From assembly GCA_944390115.1 (NCBI GenBank), contig CALXOW010000007.1, positions 21,486 through 85,485 of the forward strand: a DNA stretch of 64,000 bases, given 5' to 3'. The notes beneath the pieces are model-generated. The model saw only the letters and a list, made by a program, of their open reading frames with translations, was not told the DNA's origin and did not search any database. The position numbers and the translations under genes are program-made. Position 1 is the stretch's first letter. Each line of letters opens with the position of its first letter. Shown here one piece after another: positions 17,573 through 26,724 of the stretch. This DNA comes from an uncultured Anaerobiospirillum sp. (GTDB lineage: Bacteria > Pseudomonadota > Gammaproteobacteria > Enterobacterales > Succinivibrionaceae).

Positions 17573-17696
17573 TTCTTTGCGCGCTCTCACATTTTAAGAA
17601 TAAGTTGCCCCAGGTCACCCAGCACTGGGGTATGCACCCTGCGCAACTGCGCTGGGGTGTGCGCCCGCGCCTTGCGCGCGCTGGTGCGGCGCGCAA

Positions 17697-17737
17697 ACAA
17701 AAAAAAAGCGCCGCTACCTTGGGAGATAGCGACGCTT
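17697..17737 (-). terminator. Intrinsic terminator after phoU (end of pst operon)
   Basis: Minus-strand AAGCGTCGCTA/TAGCGGCGCTT stem (one G-T pair) followed by a run of T, 43 bp past the phoU stop. Confidence 0.85.
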
Positions 17738-17779
17738 AATTGGATTGGGATGAGAGCGAAAGCTCTCGGTTAAATGGGA

Positions 17780-18490
17780 TTAGGCGCGCAGTAAGGCCGC
17801 ATCAGCCTCACCGTTGTTGGAAACCTCAACGCCTGCGTCAGCAGGATGCTTGTCAGGGTGGGAACCGGTGATGCTGAAGATAGCCCAGTTGGCGACGTTG
17901 GTGGCGTGGTCGCCAATGCGCTCGATGTACTTGGCGATCATGACCATATCGACAATGGTCGCGGCGTCGTGGCCGTGCTCGACAATGAGCTTAGCCATCA
18001 GTTCACGGGCCTCAACTAAGTAGTTGTCGACCTGGTCGTCGCGCTTGATCACGCTTTGCGCTAAGGCCATATCGCGGTTGATAAAGGCCTCAACAGCGTC
18101 TTGCACCATAGCGCGCGCAATCTTAGCCATATCTTCGATCAGCTTGAAGTGGACACTCTCGGCGTAATCTAAGTGCATCACAATCTCAGCGATATCGCAG
18201 GATTGGTCACCAATACGCTCCATGTCGGTGATGAGCTTCAAAGCTGAGCTTACTAAGCGTAAGTCCGAGGCAATTGGTTGCTGGTGCAAAATGATCGAGA
18301 GGCAGAGATTCTCGATCTCGCGCTCCTTTTGGTCCACGATGTAGTCAGACAGGTAAATACGCTGGGCCAGCTCACTGTCGTGGTCATGCAGCGCATTGAT
18401 CGCACCGACTAAGGAGTCATCGCAGAATTGACCTAACTGTGCAATCTGATCGCACAGGCTCTTCAGTTGCAGCTTGTAATGTTCACGCAT
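17780..18490 (-). CDS. phoU: Phosphate-signalling protein PhoU
   Basis: PhoU links the PstSCAB transporter to the PhoR-PhoB system and limits phosphate uptake. The 236-residue all-helical protein carries two related three-helix repeats with the metal-binding motifs ITDMERIGDQSCDIAE and AKYIERIGDHATNVAN. I chose ATG 18490 (MREHYKLQLK), preceded by GGAAAG with 7-nt spacing, over an upstream GTG. It is the last gene of pstS-pstC-pstA-pstB-phoU and is followed by a strong terminator. No phoB or phoR is present in the window. Confidence 0.95.
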   Translation of the reverse strand: MREHYKLQLKSLCDQIAQLGQFCDDSLVGAINALHDHDSELAQRIYLSDYIVDQKEREIENLCLSIILHQQPIASDLRLVSSALKLITDMERIGDQSCDIAEIVMHLDYAESVHFKLIEDMAKIARAMVQDAVEAFINRDMALAQSVIKRDDQVDNYLVEARELMAKLIVEHGHDAATIVDMVMIAKYIERIGDHATNVANWAIFSITGSHPDKHPADAGVEVSNNGEADAALLRA

Positions 18491-18559
18491 CTTGTTACTT
18501 TCCAGCGCCCGCCCCACATCAAAGCTTGCAGGGACAGGCCTTGTTTGTGATTAGCGCGA

Positions 18560-19324
18560 TTAACCGAAACGACCGGTGATGTACTCTTCGGTACGCTTGT
18601 CTTGCGGATTGGAGAAGAGGGCGTCGGTTGACGCAAACTCAACTAAGTCACCCAGTAAGAAGAAGGCAGTGTCATCGGAGATACGGACCGCCTGCTGCAT
18701 ATTGTGGGTCACCATAATAATGGTGTAGTCCTTCTTTAAGTCCGCAACTAAGTCTTCAATCTTGGAGGTCGAGATTGGGTCAAGGGCCGAGGTTGGCTCG
18801 TCCATCAAGAGGACCTTAGGCTGTACCGCTAATGCGCGGGCAATGCATAAACGCTGTTGCTGACCACCGGACAGACCTAAAGCCGAAGTCTTTAAGCGAT
18901 CCTTGACCTCGTCGAAGATCGCAGCCTGACATAAGCTGCGCTCGACGATCTCGTCTAACTCCTTGCGGCCACGGATACCGTGGGTACGAGGACCGTAGGC
19001 GATATTATCGTAGATGCTCATTGGGAATGGGTTAGGCTTTTGGAATACCATGCCCACTTCCTTGCGCAGGGCCGAGACATCTAAGTTCTTATCCAAGATC
19101 TCTTGACCTTGATAAGTGATAGAACCATCGGTGGTAACACCTTCGACCAAGTCGTTCATACGATTTAAGGTCTTGATAAAGGTCGACTTACCGCAGCCGG
19201 ATGGGCCAATGAAAGCAGTCACAGCCTTAGGCTTGATCTGCATATTGATGTCCTTTAAGGCGTGGTGCGCACCGTTGGAGTACCACAGATTGAAGTGTTG
19301 AACGTTGAAAATTGGAGTAGTCAT
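18560..19324 (-). CDS. pstB: Phosphate ABC transporter ATP-binding protein PstB
   Basis: PstB is the cytoplasmic ATPase that powers phosphate import. The 254-residue protein has Walker [10 protein letters not shown], signature LSGGQQQR, Walker [13 protein letters not shown] and the switch histidine in [12 protein letters not shown] 19324 gives the [15 protein letters not shown] start expected for the family; the frame stays open 21 codons further upstream, but that extension has only a non-ATG start. The ribosome-binding site is weak, so translation may be coupled to upstream operon genes. phoU follows after about 70 bp. Confidence 0.97.
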   Translation of the reverse strand: MTTPIFNVQHFNLWYSNGAHHALKDINMQIKPKAVTAFIGPSGCGKSTFIKTLNRMNDLVEGVTTDGSITYQGQEILDKNLDVSALRKEVGMVFQKPNPFPMSIYDNIAYGPRTHGIRGRKELDEIVERSLCQAAIFDEVKDRLKTSALGLSGGQQQRLCIARALAVQPKVLLMDEPTSALDPISTSKIEDLVADLKKDYTIIMVTHNMQQAVRISDDTAFFLLGDLVEFASTDALFSNPQDKRTEEYITGRFG

Positions 19325-19488
19325 AGCGGCAAGAAACTGGTACAAAGAAAGATTTTTAGGGCTTGGCCCGCTCAGAGAGCGAGCCAATACTTTCTTTTTG
19401 TTGTGTTGTAACCGGATTAATGAGCCAATGTGATGTGCTAACTAGGGCACTGGGGCGCACTTACTTAGCGCCCAGTTTGTGTGCTTGA

Positions 19489-20550
19489 TTAAGCGCGAGC
19501 CTTACCAGCGCGGGCCTTTAGGCGGGCACCGACGGTGTTGGCTAAGAGGTTGATAATGAGGCTCATGACTAAGAGGATGGCGGCGATTACGAAGGCAACC
19601 TCGAACTCGCCCTGCTCCTTAGCGTAAACGTAGAGGGCTACGGTTAAGGTAGCACCGGAGCTGGCTAAGCCATCGAAGAAACCGTGCATGGTGTGAGCAA
19701 AACCAGCGGTGAACAGTAAGGCAGCCGACTCACCTAACATACGGCCGATTGCTAAGATACAGCCAGTAACGATACCGTCAACGCAGCAAGGTAAAACTAC
19801 GGTGCGGATGACACGGAACTTAGCGGCACCTAAACCGAAGGCACCCTCACGATAGCCTGCTGGTACCGTCTTTAAGCTCTCTTGGGTGGTACGGATAATG
19901 GTTGGCAGGGTCATGATGGTTAAGGTTAAAGCACCAGCAATGAGCGAAGTCTGCAAACCAAAGAACTGGCAGAAGATGAGCATACCGACCAAGCCATAGA
20001 TAATCGAAGGAATACCGGCTAAGGTCTCGATCGCGTACTCGATGGCGCCAACTAAGCGACGCGAGGTGGCGTACTCATTTAAGTAGATGGCAGCGCCAAC
20101 ACCTAATGGCAGCACCATCACGACGGCGGCGATAATGATATAGACCGTGTTTAAGATATCAGGCAACACACCGATCGTCTTGCGGATATAGCTTGGCTTG
20201 GTGGTCAAGATATCCCACGAGAAGTGAGGAATCGACGAGAACAGGATGTAGCCGATAAGGAAGAAGACTAAGCTTACGGTCAGGCCCGTGCACAGGTACA
20301 TTAAGCTGCGCATGACCATGCTGTAGCACTTGCGCTGGAAAGCATTGCGCGATGGCTCAAACACGCCATTCTTGCCGACAGCTACGGAGTAAGGGGCAGA
20401 TGGAGCAGCGGCTGCTGGAGCTGCTTGCTCGGCGCTCTCAGAGTGGCTGGCCTTCTTATGGGCAATCTTGGAAACATCTAAGGCGCCTAAAGACTTAGGG
20501 GCAGCCTTAGGAGTAGCCTCAGAGGAGGAGATACTAAACGACTCGGACAT
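19489..20550 (-). CDS. pstA: Phosphate ABC transporter permease PstA with long N-terminal tail
   Basis: PstA is one of two membrane permease subunits of the phosphate importer. Residues about 85-353 form the six-helix permease, with the coupling-helix EAA-like region PAGYREGAFGLGAAKFRVI. The protein has 353 residues against 296 in E. coli. The excess is a Ser/Ala/Pro-rich cytoplasmic N-terminus (MSESFSISSSEATPKAAPK onward) without a known domain. AGGAACGC precedes ATG 20550. Intergenic hairpins flank it on both sides (19446-19485, 20578-20662). Confidence 0.95.
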   Translation of the reverse strand: MSESFSISSSEATPKAAPKSLGALDVSKIAHKKASHSESAEQAAPAAAAPSAPYSVAVGKNGVFEPSRNAFQRKCYSMVMRSLMYLCTGLTVSLVFFLIGYILFSSIPHFSWDILTTKPSYIRKTIGVLPDILNTVYIIIAAVVMVLPLGVGAAIYLNEYATSRRLVGAIEYAIETLAGIPSIIYGLVGMLIFCQFFGLQTSLIAGALTLTIMTLPTIIRTTQESLKTVPAGYREGAFGLGAAKFRVIRTVVLPCCVDGIVTGCILAIGRMLGESAALLFTAGFAHTMHGFFDGLASSGATLTVALYVYAKEQGEFEVAFVIAAILLVMSLIINLLANTVGARLKARAGKARA

Positions 20551-20662
20551 GGTATGCGTTCCTAGAAAATTCGGTAGTTGGCGCTAAGCTTCGATAAGCG
20601 GCGCTGCTTTAAGCAGCGCGTGGCTTGATTAAGTGCTAGCTTTGATTTAGCACTTGGATTGA

Positions 20663-21538
20663 TTAAGCGCGGCCCTTCTTTAAAACCAGGTTTAAGGTGG
20701 CGTTGATCATCATGATGAAGACGAACAGGACCAAGGCAATCGAGAAGAGGGCGTCACGTTGCAGACCCGAGGCGTAGGACATCTCGGAGGCGACAGCGGT
20801 AGTTAAGAAACGGACCGACTCGAACAGACCTGGCATATTAGGAACGTTACCTGCGACCATCATTACCGCCATGGCCTCACCGATAGCACGGCCGACACCT
20901 AAAACTACGGCCGAGGCGATACCACTCTTGGCAGCAACAACGCTCACACGGAACACGGTTTCAATCTTGTTAGCACCTAAGGCTAAGGAGCCTAACTCGT
21001 ACTCTTCTGGTACAGCACGCAGCGAGGTGATCGAAACCTTGATGATGGAAGGTAAGATCATGATGGTGAGCACGAAGATCGCAGCTAAGAGCGAAGCACC
21101 ATCAGGTAAACCGAAGACACGCTGGACTAACGGTACTAAGACCAGCATACCGATAAAGCCATAGACGACCGATGGAATACCGGCTAATAAATCGATGACC
21201 GGCTCAACGACCGCACTAACCTTGGCTGGAGCTAACTTGGCCAGGTAAACGGCGCAGAAGAAGCCTAATGGCAGGCCTAACACGATTGCACCGGCGGTAC
21301 CGTAGAAGGAGGTCAGAATGAAGGCTAAGATACCGAACTTAGGCTCGGCGGCAGTCGAGGCCCACTCGGCGCCAAATAAGAAATCAACTAAGCCAATTTC
21401 GGCGATAGCAGGCAAGCCTGCGATAATCAGATAGATACTAATTAAAATGACCAGCGCGATATTGATCAGGCCTAAACACAAGAAGAAAAGGCGGGCGCCG
21501 GTTTCTAAATCCCAATTCGAGGATTTGGTGCGAATCAT
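20663..21538 (-). CDS. pstC: Phosphate ABC transporter permease PstC
   Basis: PstC pairs with PstA as the membrane channel of the phosphate importer. The 291-residue protein has six predicted membrane segments, starting with RLFFLCLGLINIALVILISI, and the coupling region VPEEYELGSLALGANKIET. Length is slightly below E. coli PstC (319). ATG 21538 is preceded by GGGAT. It lies between pstS and pstA in the expected order. Confidence 0.96.
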   Translation of the reverse strand: MIRTKSSNWDLETGARLFFLCLGLINIALVILISIYLIIAGLPAIAEIGLVDFLFGAEWASTAAEPKFGILAFILTSFYGTAGAIVLGLPLGFFCAVYLAKLAPAKVSAVVEPVIDLLAGIPSVVYGFIGMLVLVPLVQRVFGLPDGASLLAAIFVLTIMILPSIIKVSITSLRAVPEEYELGSLALGANKIETVFRVSVVAAKSGIASAVVLGVGRAIGEAMAVMMVAGNVPNMPGLFESVRFLTTAVASEMSYASGLQRDALFSIALVLFVFIMMINATLNLVLKKGRA

Positions 21539-21659
21539 ATCCCAATACCAATCAATGAAAACTTGCCATCCCCAGCAAGTCGGGCCTGGGCCCTTTAAGG
21601 AGTATCCTTTCTTAAAGTTGGGCCTATCCCACAGCCCAACCTTAAGCTTTCGTCGTAAG

Positions 21660-21712
21660 AACGAGCAGCATTAAGCCCTTGAGGCGTTATGCCTTCAAGA
21701 CGTTACGTCTTA
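21660..21712. repeat. Paired small hairpins between pstS and pstC
   Basis: Two adjacent imperfect hairpins (TTGAGGCGTTATGCCTTCAA, then AAGACGTTACGTCTT) lie directly downstream of the pstS stop. They lack T-tracts. Such mRNA stems often protect the abundant binding-protein message and lower expression of downstream permease genes (known for other transporter operons; inferred here). Confidence 0.55.
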
Positions 21713-22528
21713 CTTAGCCATTGGCACGACGCCAGCACCCTCAACGAAGTGAGCCTGCTCTGGCGACATAGCGAAGTCCATAAAGGTCTTAGCGGCACCC
21801 TCAAGTGGCTTGTTCTTAGGGGTAACTAATAAGAATGGACGTTGCAGCTTGTAAGAACCGTCACGGATAGTGTCTTCGGTAGCAGAGATGCCATCAACAG
21901 TGACAGCGTGGACCTTCTCGGACAGAGCCGATAAGGAAGCGTAGCCGACAGCGTTGACGTTTTGAGCTACGGTGGTGATAACGTCACCGGTGGAGGTTAA
22001 CTCTTGGCGATACTTGCACTGGTCGGAGGTGTCGGTGACGCTCTCAAAGCCGTCACGGGTGCCCGAACCTGCCTCACGACCGATCAGCACGATTGGGTGA
22101 TCCTCACCACCAACAGCGCTCCAGTTGGTAACCTTACCAGTGTAGATATCCTTAATCTGAGCTAAGGACAGGTTCTTAACTGGGTTTTGTGGGTTAACTA
22201 CGACTACGATACCGTCGATAGCAACCACGTCACCATTTAAGTTCTGCTTCTCAGCATCGGTTAAATTACGCGAGGATAAACCGATATCGCAACGGCCCTC
22301 GGCTACAGCGTTGATACCAGCGCCCGAACCAGTTGGGTTGTAGGTGAAGCTGATGTCATCATGGGCCTCCATGAAAGCCTCACCTAAGACGCCGATAACC
22401 AACTCCATCGAAGACGAGCCTTCAGTGGAAACGCTATCGTCAGCGGCGTAGACGTTGCCCGAGAAGGCAACAGCAGAGCTGAATACAGCAACGGAGGACA
22501 ACACAGCAAATAACTTCGAAAGCTTCAT
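21710..22528 (-). CDS. pstS: Periplasmic phosphate-binding protein PstS
   Basis: PstS delivers phosphate to the PstCAB importer. The 272-residue precursor has a signal peptide (to about residue 28, cleavage near VYA-ADD). The phosphate-binding segments are STEGSSSMEL, SSRNLTD and GREAGSGTRDGFE. It is shorter than E. coli PstS (346) and closer to the compact type found in many anaerobes. It is the first gene of the pst operon. Upstream are direct repeats that could be a Pho box and an FNR/CRP-like dyad. Confidence 0.95.
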   Translation of the reverse strand: MKLSKLFAVLSSVAVFSSAVAFSGNVYAADDSVSTEGSSSMELVIGVLGEAFMEAHDDISFTYNPTGSGAGINAVAEGRCDIGLSSRNLTDAEKQNLNGDVVAIDGIVVVVNPQNPVKNLSLAQIKDIYTGKVTNWSAVGGEDHPIVLIGREAGSGTRDGFESVTDTSDQCKYRQELTSTGDVITTVAQNVNAVGYASLSALSEKVHAVTVDGISATEDTIRDGSYKLQRPFLLVTPKNKPLEGAAKTFMDFAMSPEQAHFVEGAGVVPMAK

Positions 22529-22603
22529 CTTAAATAAGTCTCTAGTAACTTAAGCATTTAAGTGCTCTTGCTTAGCACTTTGTCTAAATCCCTTAGACGC
22601 GTT

Positions 22604-22620
22604 GCATGATAAAGATCACA
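22604..22620 (-). promoter_or_regulatory. FNR/CRP-like dyad upstream of pstS
   Basis: TGAT-N4-ATCA is a perfect dyad (22607-22618) within TGTGATCTTTATCATG on the minus strand, 76-92 bp upstream of the pstS start. The spacing fits FNR (TTGAT-N4-ATCAA); the TGTGA half also suits CRP. Confidence 0.4.
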
Positions 22621-22660
22621 AGTTAAGAACAAAGAGATCTAATGTTAAATGTTTGTTAAG
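22621..22660 (-). promoter_or_regulatory. Candidate Pho box upstream of pstS
   Basis: Two heptamers, CTTAACA and TTTAACA on the minus strand, are separated by 4 bp (22643-22660), the 11-bp direct-repeat geometry of PhoB sites. A third CTTAACT lies in phase at 22621-22627. The heptamer differs from the E. coli consensus CTGTCAT. Confidence 0.4.
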
Positions 22661-22761
22661 AGGCAAAATTTTTGGCACTAGCCCCTAAAAACCCCATAAA
22701 TTAGCCCGTCCAGCCCCGCAAAAAAGCGCATGCACCAAGCTAGCGCACACCTTGACCCAGC

Positions 22762-23021
22762 AATTTCCTTAACTTCCAGTAAGGTTGACACTCAGTTGTA
22801 GCATTGATTGAGAAAAGGTCATATTTATGCGGTTTTATTGCTTGATTTGAGAGCCTAAACTAAGGGTCAACAGTGCCACTTGAATTAAAGGCAAAAGACA
22901 CTCGTCAGACACTCGTCTTTAGCATTAAAACCTCATAAATATCGCATTCTTAGAAAATGAGTGTCAAAGTAGCAAGAAGTTAAGGGACTAAGGGTCAAAA
23001 TCTCTGGAAGTTAAGGAATTT
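22762..23021. repeat. 260-bp nested imperfect inverted repeat
   Basis: Three pairs of inverted segments lie in mirror order: 22762-22779 with 23004-23021 (core CCTTAACTTCCAG/CTGGAAGTTAAGG), 22785-22794 with 22958-22967 (TTGACACTCA/TGAGTGTCAA), and 22821-22841 with 22922-22942 (ATATTTATG...). The centre has a direct repeat, ACACTCGTC, twice in 22909-22918 region. A 12-bp direct repeat, ACTAAGGGTCAA, occurs near 22859 and 22988. No protein is encoded. It may be a MITE-like element or the template of a structured RNA. Confidence 0.7.
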
Positions 23022-23340
23022 CTTTGTAATCCCCACCCCCTACTTCACAAAAGTCCGGCCCAACCTCACCTTGCCTAGGCGCCAGCCACTTAAGTGCGCC
23101 GCTTGACCTCAAGCCACCGCGTGGAGCAGCGCGCACATGGCCCGACCTAGCTTAGGCTGGCCCTATTCTGCGTACCCCCAACCTCAAAGCGAGCCCCTCC
23201 TTCTCCTTTAATGAGCAGGCACGGCGTGCGCGCAGGCGTACCGCGCCCTACAAGGCGGAGCGCGCCACAGTATCTACTGGGGGAGCGCGCATGGCGCATT
23301 CATGTCATGGGGTGAGGCGCTGTGCTTTTGGCGGCATTTT
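23022..23340. other. Intergenic stretch before rdgC promoter
   Basis: This ~320-bp GC-rich stretch between the nested inverted repeat and the rdgC promoter has short palindromes (for example CCTAGCTTAGG near 23152) but no open frame that looks coding on either strand. Confidence 0.5.
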
Positions 23341-23370
23341 TTGTCAAGTGGGCCGCTTTTAGGCTAAAAT
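23341..23370 (+). promoter_or_regulatory. Sigma-70 promoter for rdgC
   Basis: TTGTCA (23341-23346), 18-bp spacer, TAAAAT (23365-23370), about 83 bp before the rdgC start. Confidence 0.7.
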
Positions 23371-23452
23371 CTAACTTTGGGCGCGTACAGCGCTTTTTTT
23401 GCGCCAGCACGCTGGCCCCATTTACTTTTCTGCGATGAGGGTGGTCCTTGTT

Positions 23453-24373
23453 ATGATTAAGAACGTGCGCCTTTATAGTGTGGCCTTAGATGACAAGTTG
23501 CGTGAGCTCTTTGCCCACGAGTCTGAGCTTGAGGCTGCGATCAGCGCTATGCACTTAAAGCCGATGAGCGAAAGCGACATTTCCACCTATGGTTTTGCTC
23601 CCCTGTTTGGCCGGGGCGCTCAGGCTTATACCTTTAGCCACAATGGCAACCATTTCTTCCGCTTCGTCGAAGAAAACAAGCTGCTGCCAACCTCGGTGGT
23701 CAACCAGGTGTTAGCCGATGAGGTCGAGAACCGCGAAGCGGAAATGGGCCGCGCCTTAAAGAAGAATGAGAAGAAGGCCTTAAAGCAGGCGATCATCACC
23801 AAGATGCTGGCTCAGGCCTTTGTCACCCGCCGCGATCTGCTCATTTGGGTCAACTCCACCAAGGGCTTGGTCGGCGTGTCGGTCACCGCCGCTAAGCGCG
23901 CGGAAAATGCGATCACCTACTTGCGTAAGGCCTTAGGCGGCTCCTTCCCAGCTAAGCCATTCCAGCCACGCTGCGTGGTCGAAGATCGCATGACCAACTT
24001 CATCGCCAAGAGCGAGCTGCCTCAAGGCTTTAAGTTAGGCTACGACGCCGTGCTCAAGAGCAATGACGACACCGGGGCCACGGTGCGCGTCACTAAGGAC
24101 GATTTGACCACCGCTGAGGTGATCTCCCACCTCAAGGCCGGTAAGGTCGTCACCGAATTGCAGCTTAATTTCAGCGAGATCGCGACCTTTGTCCTCGCCA
24201 ACGACTTAACGGTCAAGCGTTTGAGCTTAGAAGATCAGTACTTAGAGCAAAACTTACCTAAGTCCTCGGGCGATAAGATTGCCGATCTGCAAAGCATGAT
24301 CTTAATTGAGGGCGAGACCTTAACCGAACTGGTGACCGCCTTAACCCGTGCCTTTGACTGTGAGGTTAAGTAA
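23453..24373 (+). CDS. rdgC: Recombination-associated protein RdgC
   Basis: RdgC forms a ring-shaped dimer that binds double-stranded DNA and limits RecA action. The 306-residue protein matches the family in length (303 in E. coli) and in segments such as KILPSPV-like NKLLPTSVVNQVLADEV, GRALKKNEKKALKQ, LIWVNSTKGLVGVSVTAAKRAEN and VITHLKAGKVVT-like VISHLKAGKVVTELQL. I chose ATG 23453 (MIKNVRLYS) over an extension further upstream because it matches the family N-terminus and follows GAGGGTGG. trhP starts immediately after the stop, so the two are probably co-transcribed. Confidence 0.93.
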   Translation: MIKNVRLYSVALDDKLRELFAHESELEAAISAMHLKPMSESDISTYGFAPLFGRGAQAYTFSHNGNHFFRFVEENKLLPTSVVNQVLADEVENREAEMGRALKKNEKKALKQAIITKMLAQAFVTRRDLLIWVNSTKGLVGVSVTAAKRAENAITYLRKALGGSFPAKPFQPRCVVEDRMTNFIAKSELPQGFKLGYDAVLKSNDDTGATVRVTKDDLTTAEVISHLKAGKVVTELQLNFSEIATFVLANDLTVKRLSLEDQYLEQNLPKSSGDKIADLQSMILIEGETLTELVTALTRAFDCEVK

Positions 24374-24374
24374 T

Positions 24375-25721
24375 TTGAAGAAGCCTGAACTCTTAGCCCC
24401 GGCGGGCAGCCTGGAGCACCTGCGCATGGCGGTCGATTATGGCGCCGATGCTGTCTACGCTGGCATCCCGCGTTGGTCGCTGCGCGTGCGCGGCAATGGC
24501 TTTAGCCGTGAGGACTTTGCCGCTGGTATCGCCTATGCCCATGAGCATGGCCGTAAGTTCTTTGCGGTGCTCAATGTCATCCCGCATATGCGCCGCGTCA
24601 ACGCCTTTGATGAGGCACTCCATGAGGTCGCCGCGCTCAAGCCTGATGCCTTTATTATGGCCGACCCAGGCCTGATCGATCGCGCGCTCACCCTCTACCC
24701 TGAGCTCCCGGTACACTTAAGTGTCCAGGCCAATACCGTCAACGCCGGTACGGTCAAGTTCTGGCAGAAGATCGGCGTCAAGCGCTGCATCTTAGCCCGC
24801 GAGCTGTCCTTAAGCGAAATTGCGATGATTCGCGAGGCCTGCCCAGATATGGAGCTCGAGGTCTTTATCCACGGTGCCCTGTGCATTGCGGTATCAGGCC
24901 GCTGCCTCATCTCCGGCCTCCTGGCGCGCCGCGACGCCAACTTAGGTGCCTGCAACAATTCCTGCCGCTGGAATTACCGCACTAAGGACCTCGCCCTTGT
25001 TGACGCTCAGGGCGCTCATCCTGTGGGTCTTACAGATGAGCACATCGCCTTTGCCCCGCAAGCCCATTCAGCCTTAGACCAACGCGATCTCCCGTCGCTC
25101 TACGCTGAGATCGAGGAGACCTCGCGCCGTCAGGGCGAGTGGATGCCGCTGGAAGAGGATGAGCACGGCTCCTACCTCATGAACTCCAAGGACTTATGTG
25201 CCCTGCCGGTCTTAAAGGAGCTGATGGAACTGGGCGTGGACAGCCTCAAGATCGAGGGCCGTTCGCGCTCGCCGTTCTACGCCGGTGGTATCTCGCGCGC
25301 CTATCGCCTGGCGATCGACGCCATCGCTGCAGGCCAGGACATCCCTGAGGAGAGCTACACCATTGTGGGCTCGATTCCGGCCCGTGGTTACACCACGGCA
25401 CTACTCGAGGCACACAAGCCGAACGCCACCCAAGACTACGAGACCAATGCTCCGTCCCCTGGCAAGTGGCAGGTGGTAGGCCAAATCCTAAGCCAAGCTG
25501 ACAATGGTGACATTTACATCAAGGTCAAGAACAAGTTCGAGGCCAAGAACAAGATCTTGGTCTACACCCCACAAGGCCCGCTCTCGTTAGATGGCAGCAC
25601 CCTGCGCGACAAGAATGGCAATCCGGTAGCCGTAGCCCCAGGTGATGGCTATTACGTGTACCTAGCTTGCCCACATAAGCTTGACTTAGCTACCGCCGTC
25701 CTGTTGCGCGACGACTCGTAG
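24375..25721 (+). CDS. trhP: tRNA 5-hydroxyuridine synthesis protein TrhP (YegQ, U32 family)
   Basis: TrhP takes part in prephenate-dependent formation of 5-hydroxyuridine at tRNA position 34. The 448-residue protein has the U32-family start KKPELLAPAGSLEHLR, YGADAVYAGIPRWSLR, the signature EVFIHGALCIAVSGRC, and the cysteine cluster near LGACNNSCRW; a C-terminal beta domain follows. The start is most likely TTG 24375, one base after the rdgC stop codon, with GAGGTT about 9 bp upstream; this gives the family N-terminus directly. Translation is probably coupled to rdgC. E. coli YegQ has 453 residues. Confidence 0.9.
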   Translation: MKKPELLAPAGSLEHLRMAVDYGADAVYAGIPRWSLRVRGNGFSREDFAAGIAYAHEHGRKFFAVLNVIPHMRRVNAFDEALHEVAALKPDAFIMADPGLIDRALTLYPELPVHLSVQANTVNAGTVKFWQKIGVKRCILARELSLSEIAMIREACPDMELEVFIHGALCIAVSGRCLISGLLARRDANLGACNNSCRWNYRTKDLALVDAQGAHPVGLTDEHIAFAPQAHSALDQRDLPSLYAEIEETSRRQGEWMPLEEDEHGSYLMNSKDLCALPVLKELMELGVDSLKIEGRSRSPFYAGGISRAYRLAIDAIAAGQDIPEESYTIVGSIPARGYTTALLEAHKPNATQDYETNAPSPGKWQVVGQILSQADNGDIYIKVKNKFEAKNKILVYTPQGPLSLDGSTLRDKNGNPVAVAPGDGYYVYLACPHKLDLATAVLLRDDS

Positions 25722-25879
25722 CCGCGCTGACCAACGCGCGCCCAGCCTTACGGCCGCCGCCCTACCCTAACCCGGTACGGCGGCGCGCGACCTACCCTAG
25801 CAGTGCGCGGCCGGACTGCGGCGCCGCACGAAAGCACGCGGCAGGGACTGTGCCGTCGGCCGGGACTGCGGCGCCCAAT

Positions 25880-25919
25880 AATAAGGCCATGACCGAGTTA
25901 CCTCAGTCATGGCCTTATT
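25880..25919. terminator. Bidirectional terminator between trhP and yebC
   Basis: AATAAGGCCATGAC pairs perfectly with GTCATGGCCTTATT, extended by GAG/CTC after one mismatch, between convergent genes. Confidence 0.85.
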
Positions 25920-25953
25920 GCTTTAGTTCAGAGGGCGCGCTGGGCGCTAGCTC

Positions 25954-26712
25954 TTACTCGACATCAACGTCATCTGGGATGCTGGCGTTGTGGTAAACCT
26001 CTTGGACGTCATCTAAGTCCTCAAGGTAGTCGATCATGCGGATAAACTTAACCGCAGTCTCAGCGTCTAACGCAGTCTCGGTCGATGGAGTCATGGTGAC
26101 CTGAGCGTTGGATGGCTGAATGCTCTGAGCGGTGAAGGCATCAACTACTGGAGCGAAGTTGTCAGGAGTGGTGAAGACATCGATCGAGCCGTCGTCGTTA
26201 ACTACGACGTCGTCAGCACCAGCCTCTAAGGCGATGTCCATGGCCTGCTCTTCGGTAACGGCCATCTTGCCGTCGTCATCAGGCAGGAAGTTGATAACGC
26301 CCTGCTTGGTGAAGAGGTAGCCCACCGAACCGGTGGTGCCTAAGTTGCCACCGAACTTAGAGAAGCCGTGACGAACATCCGAGGCAGTACGGTTGCGGTT
26401 ATCGGTCATGCACTCAACCATAACGGCAACACCGCCGACACCGTAGCCCTCATAGGTGATGGACTCGAGCTCAGTGCCCTCGCCGCCACCAACGCCACGC
26501 TCAATGGCGCGCTTGATGGTGTCACGAGTCATGTTCTGGGCTAAAGCCGAGATCACGGCCGAGCGCAGACGTGGGTTGGAGCCCTCGTCGCCGCCGCCCA
26601 TACGAGCTGCGGTGGTGATTTCACGAATCAGCTTGGTGAAGATCTTGCCGCGCTTTGCGTCTTGAGCGGCCTTACGGAAGCGAATGTTGGCCCACTTGGA
26701 GTGACCTGACAT
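25954..26712 (-). CDS. yebC: YebC/TACO1-family regulatory protein
   Basis: YebC proteins were first described as transcriptional regulators and are now also linked to translation of proline-rich or stalled motifs. The 252-residue protein has the invariant start [27 protein letters not shown]-type sequence, then [32 protein letters not shown] and an acidic C-terminal domain. Length is normal. GGAG lies upstream of ATG 26712. It begins 12 bp after the aspS stop, so the two form an operon; this pairing is common in gammaproteobacteria, where ruvC often follows (not present here). Confidence 0.95.
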   Translation of the reverse strand: MSGHSKWANIRFRKAAQDAKRGKIFTKLIREITTAARMGGGDEGSNPRLRSAVISALAQNMTRDTIKRAIERGVGGGEGTELESITYEGYGVGGVAVMVECMTDNRNRTASDVRHGFSKFGGNLGTTGSVGYLFTKQGVINFLPDDDGKMAVTEEQAMDIALEAGADDVVVNDDGSIDVFTTPDNFAPVVDAFTAQSIQPSNAQVTMTPSTETALDAETAVKFIRMIDYLEDLDDVQEVYHNASIPDDVDVE

Positions 26713-26724
26713 ATTAATCTCCTG

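Noticed and set aside
17375-17590. 71-codon minus-strand frame upstream of gyrA
   Set aside because: It starts upstream of the predicted promoter and runs through the terminator hairpin; no Shine-Dalgarno sequence.
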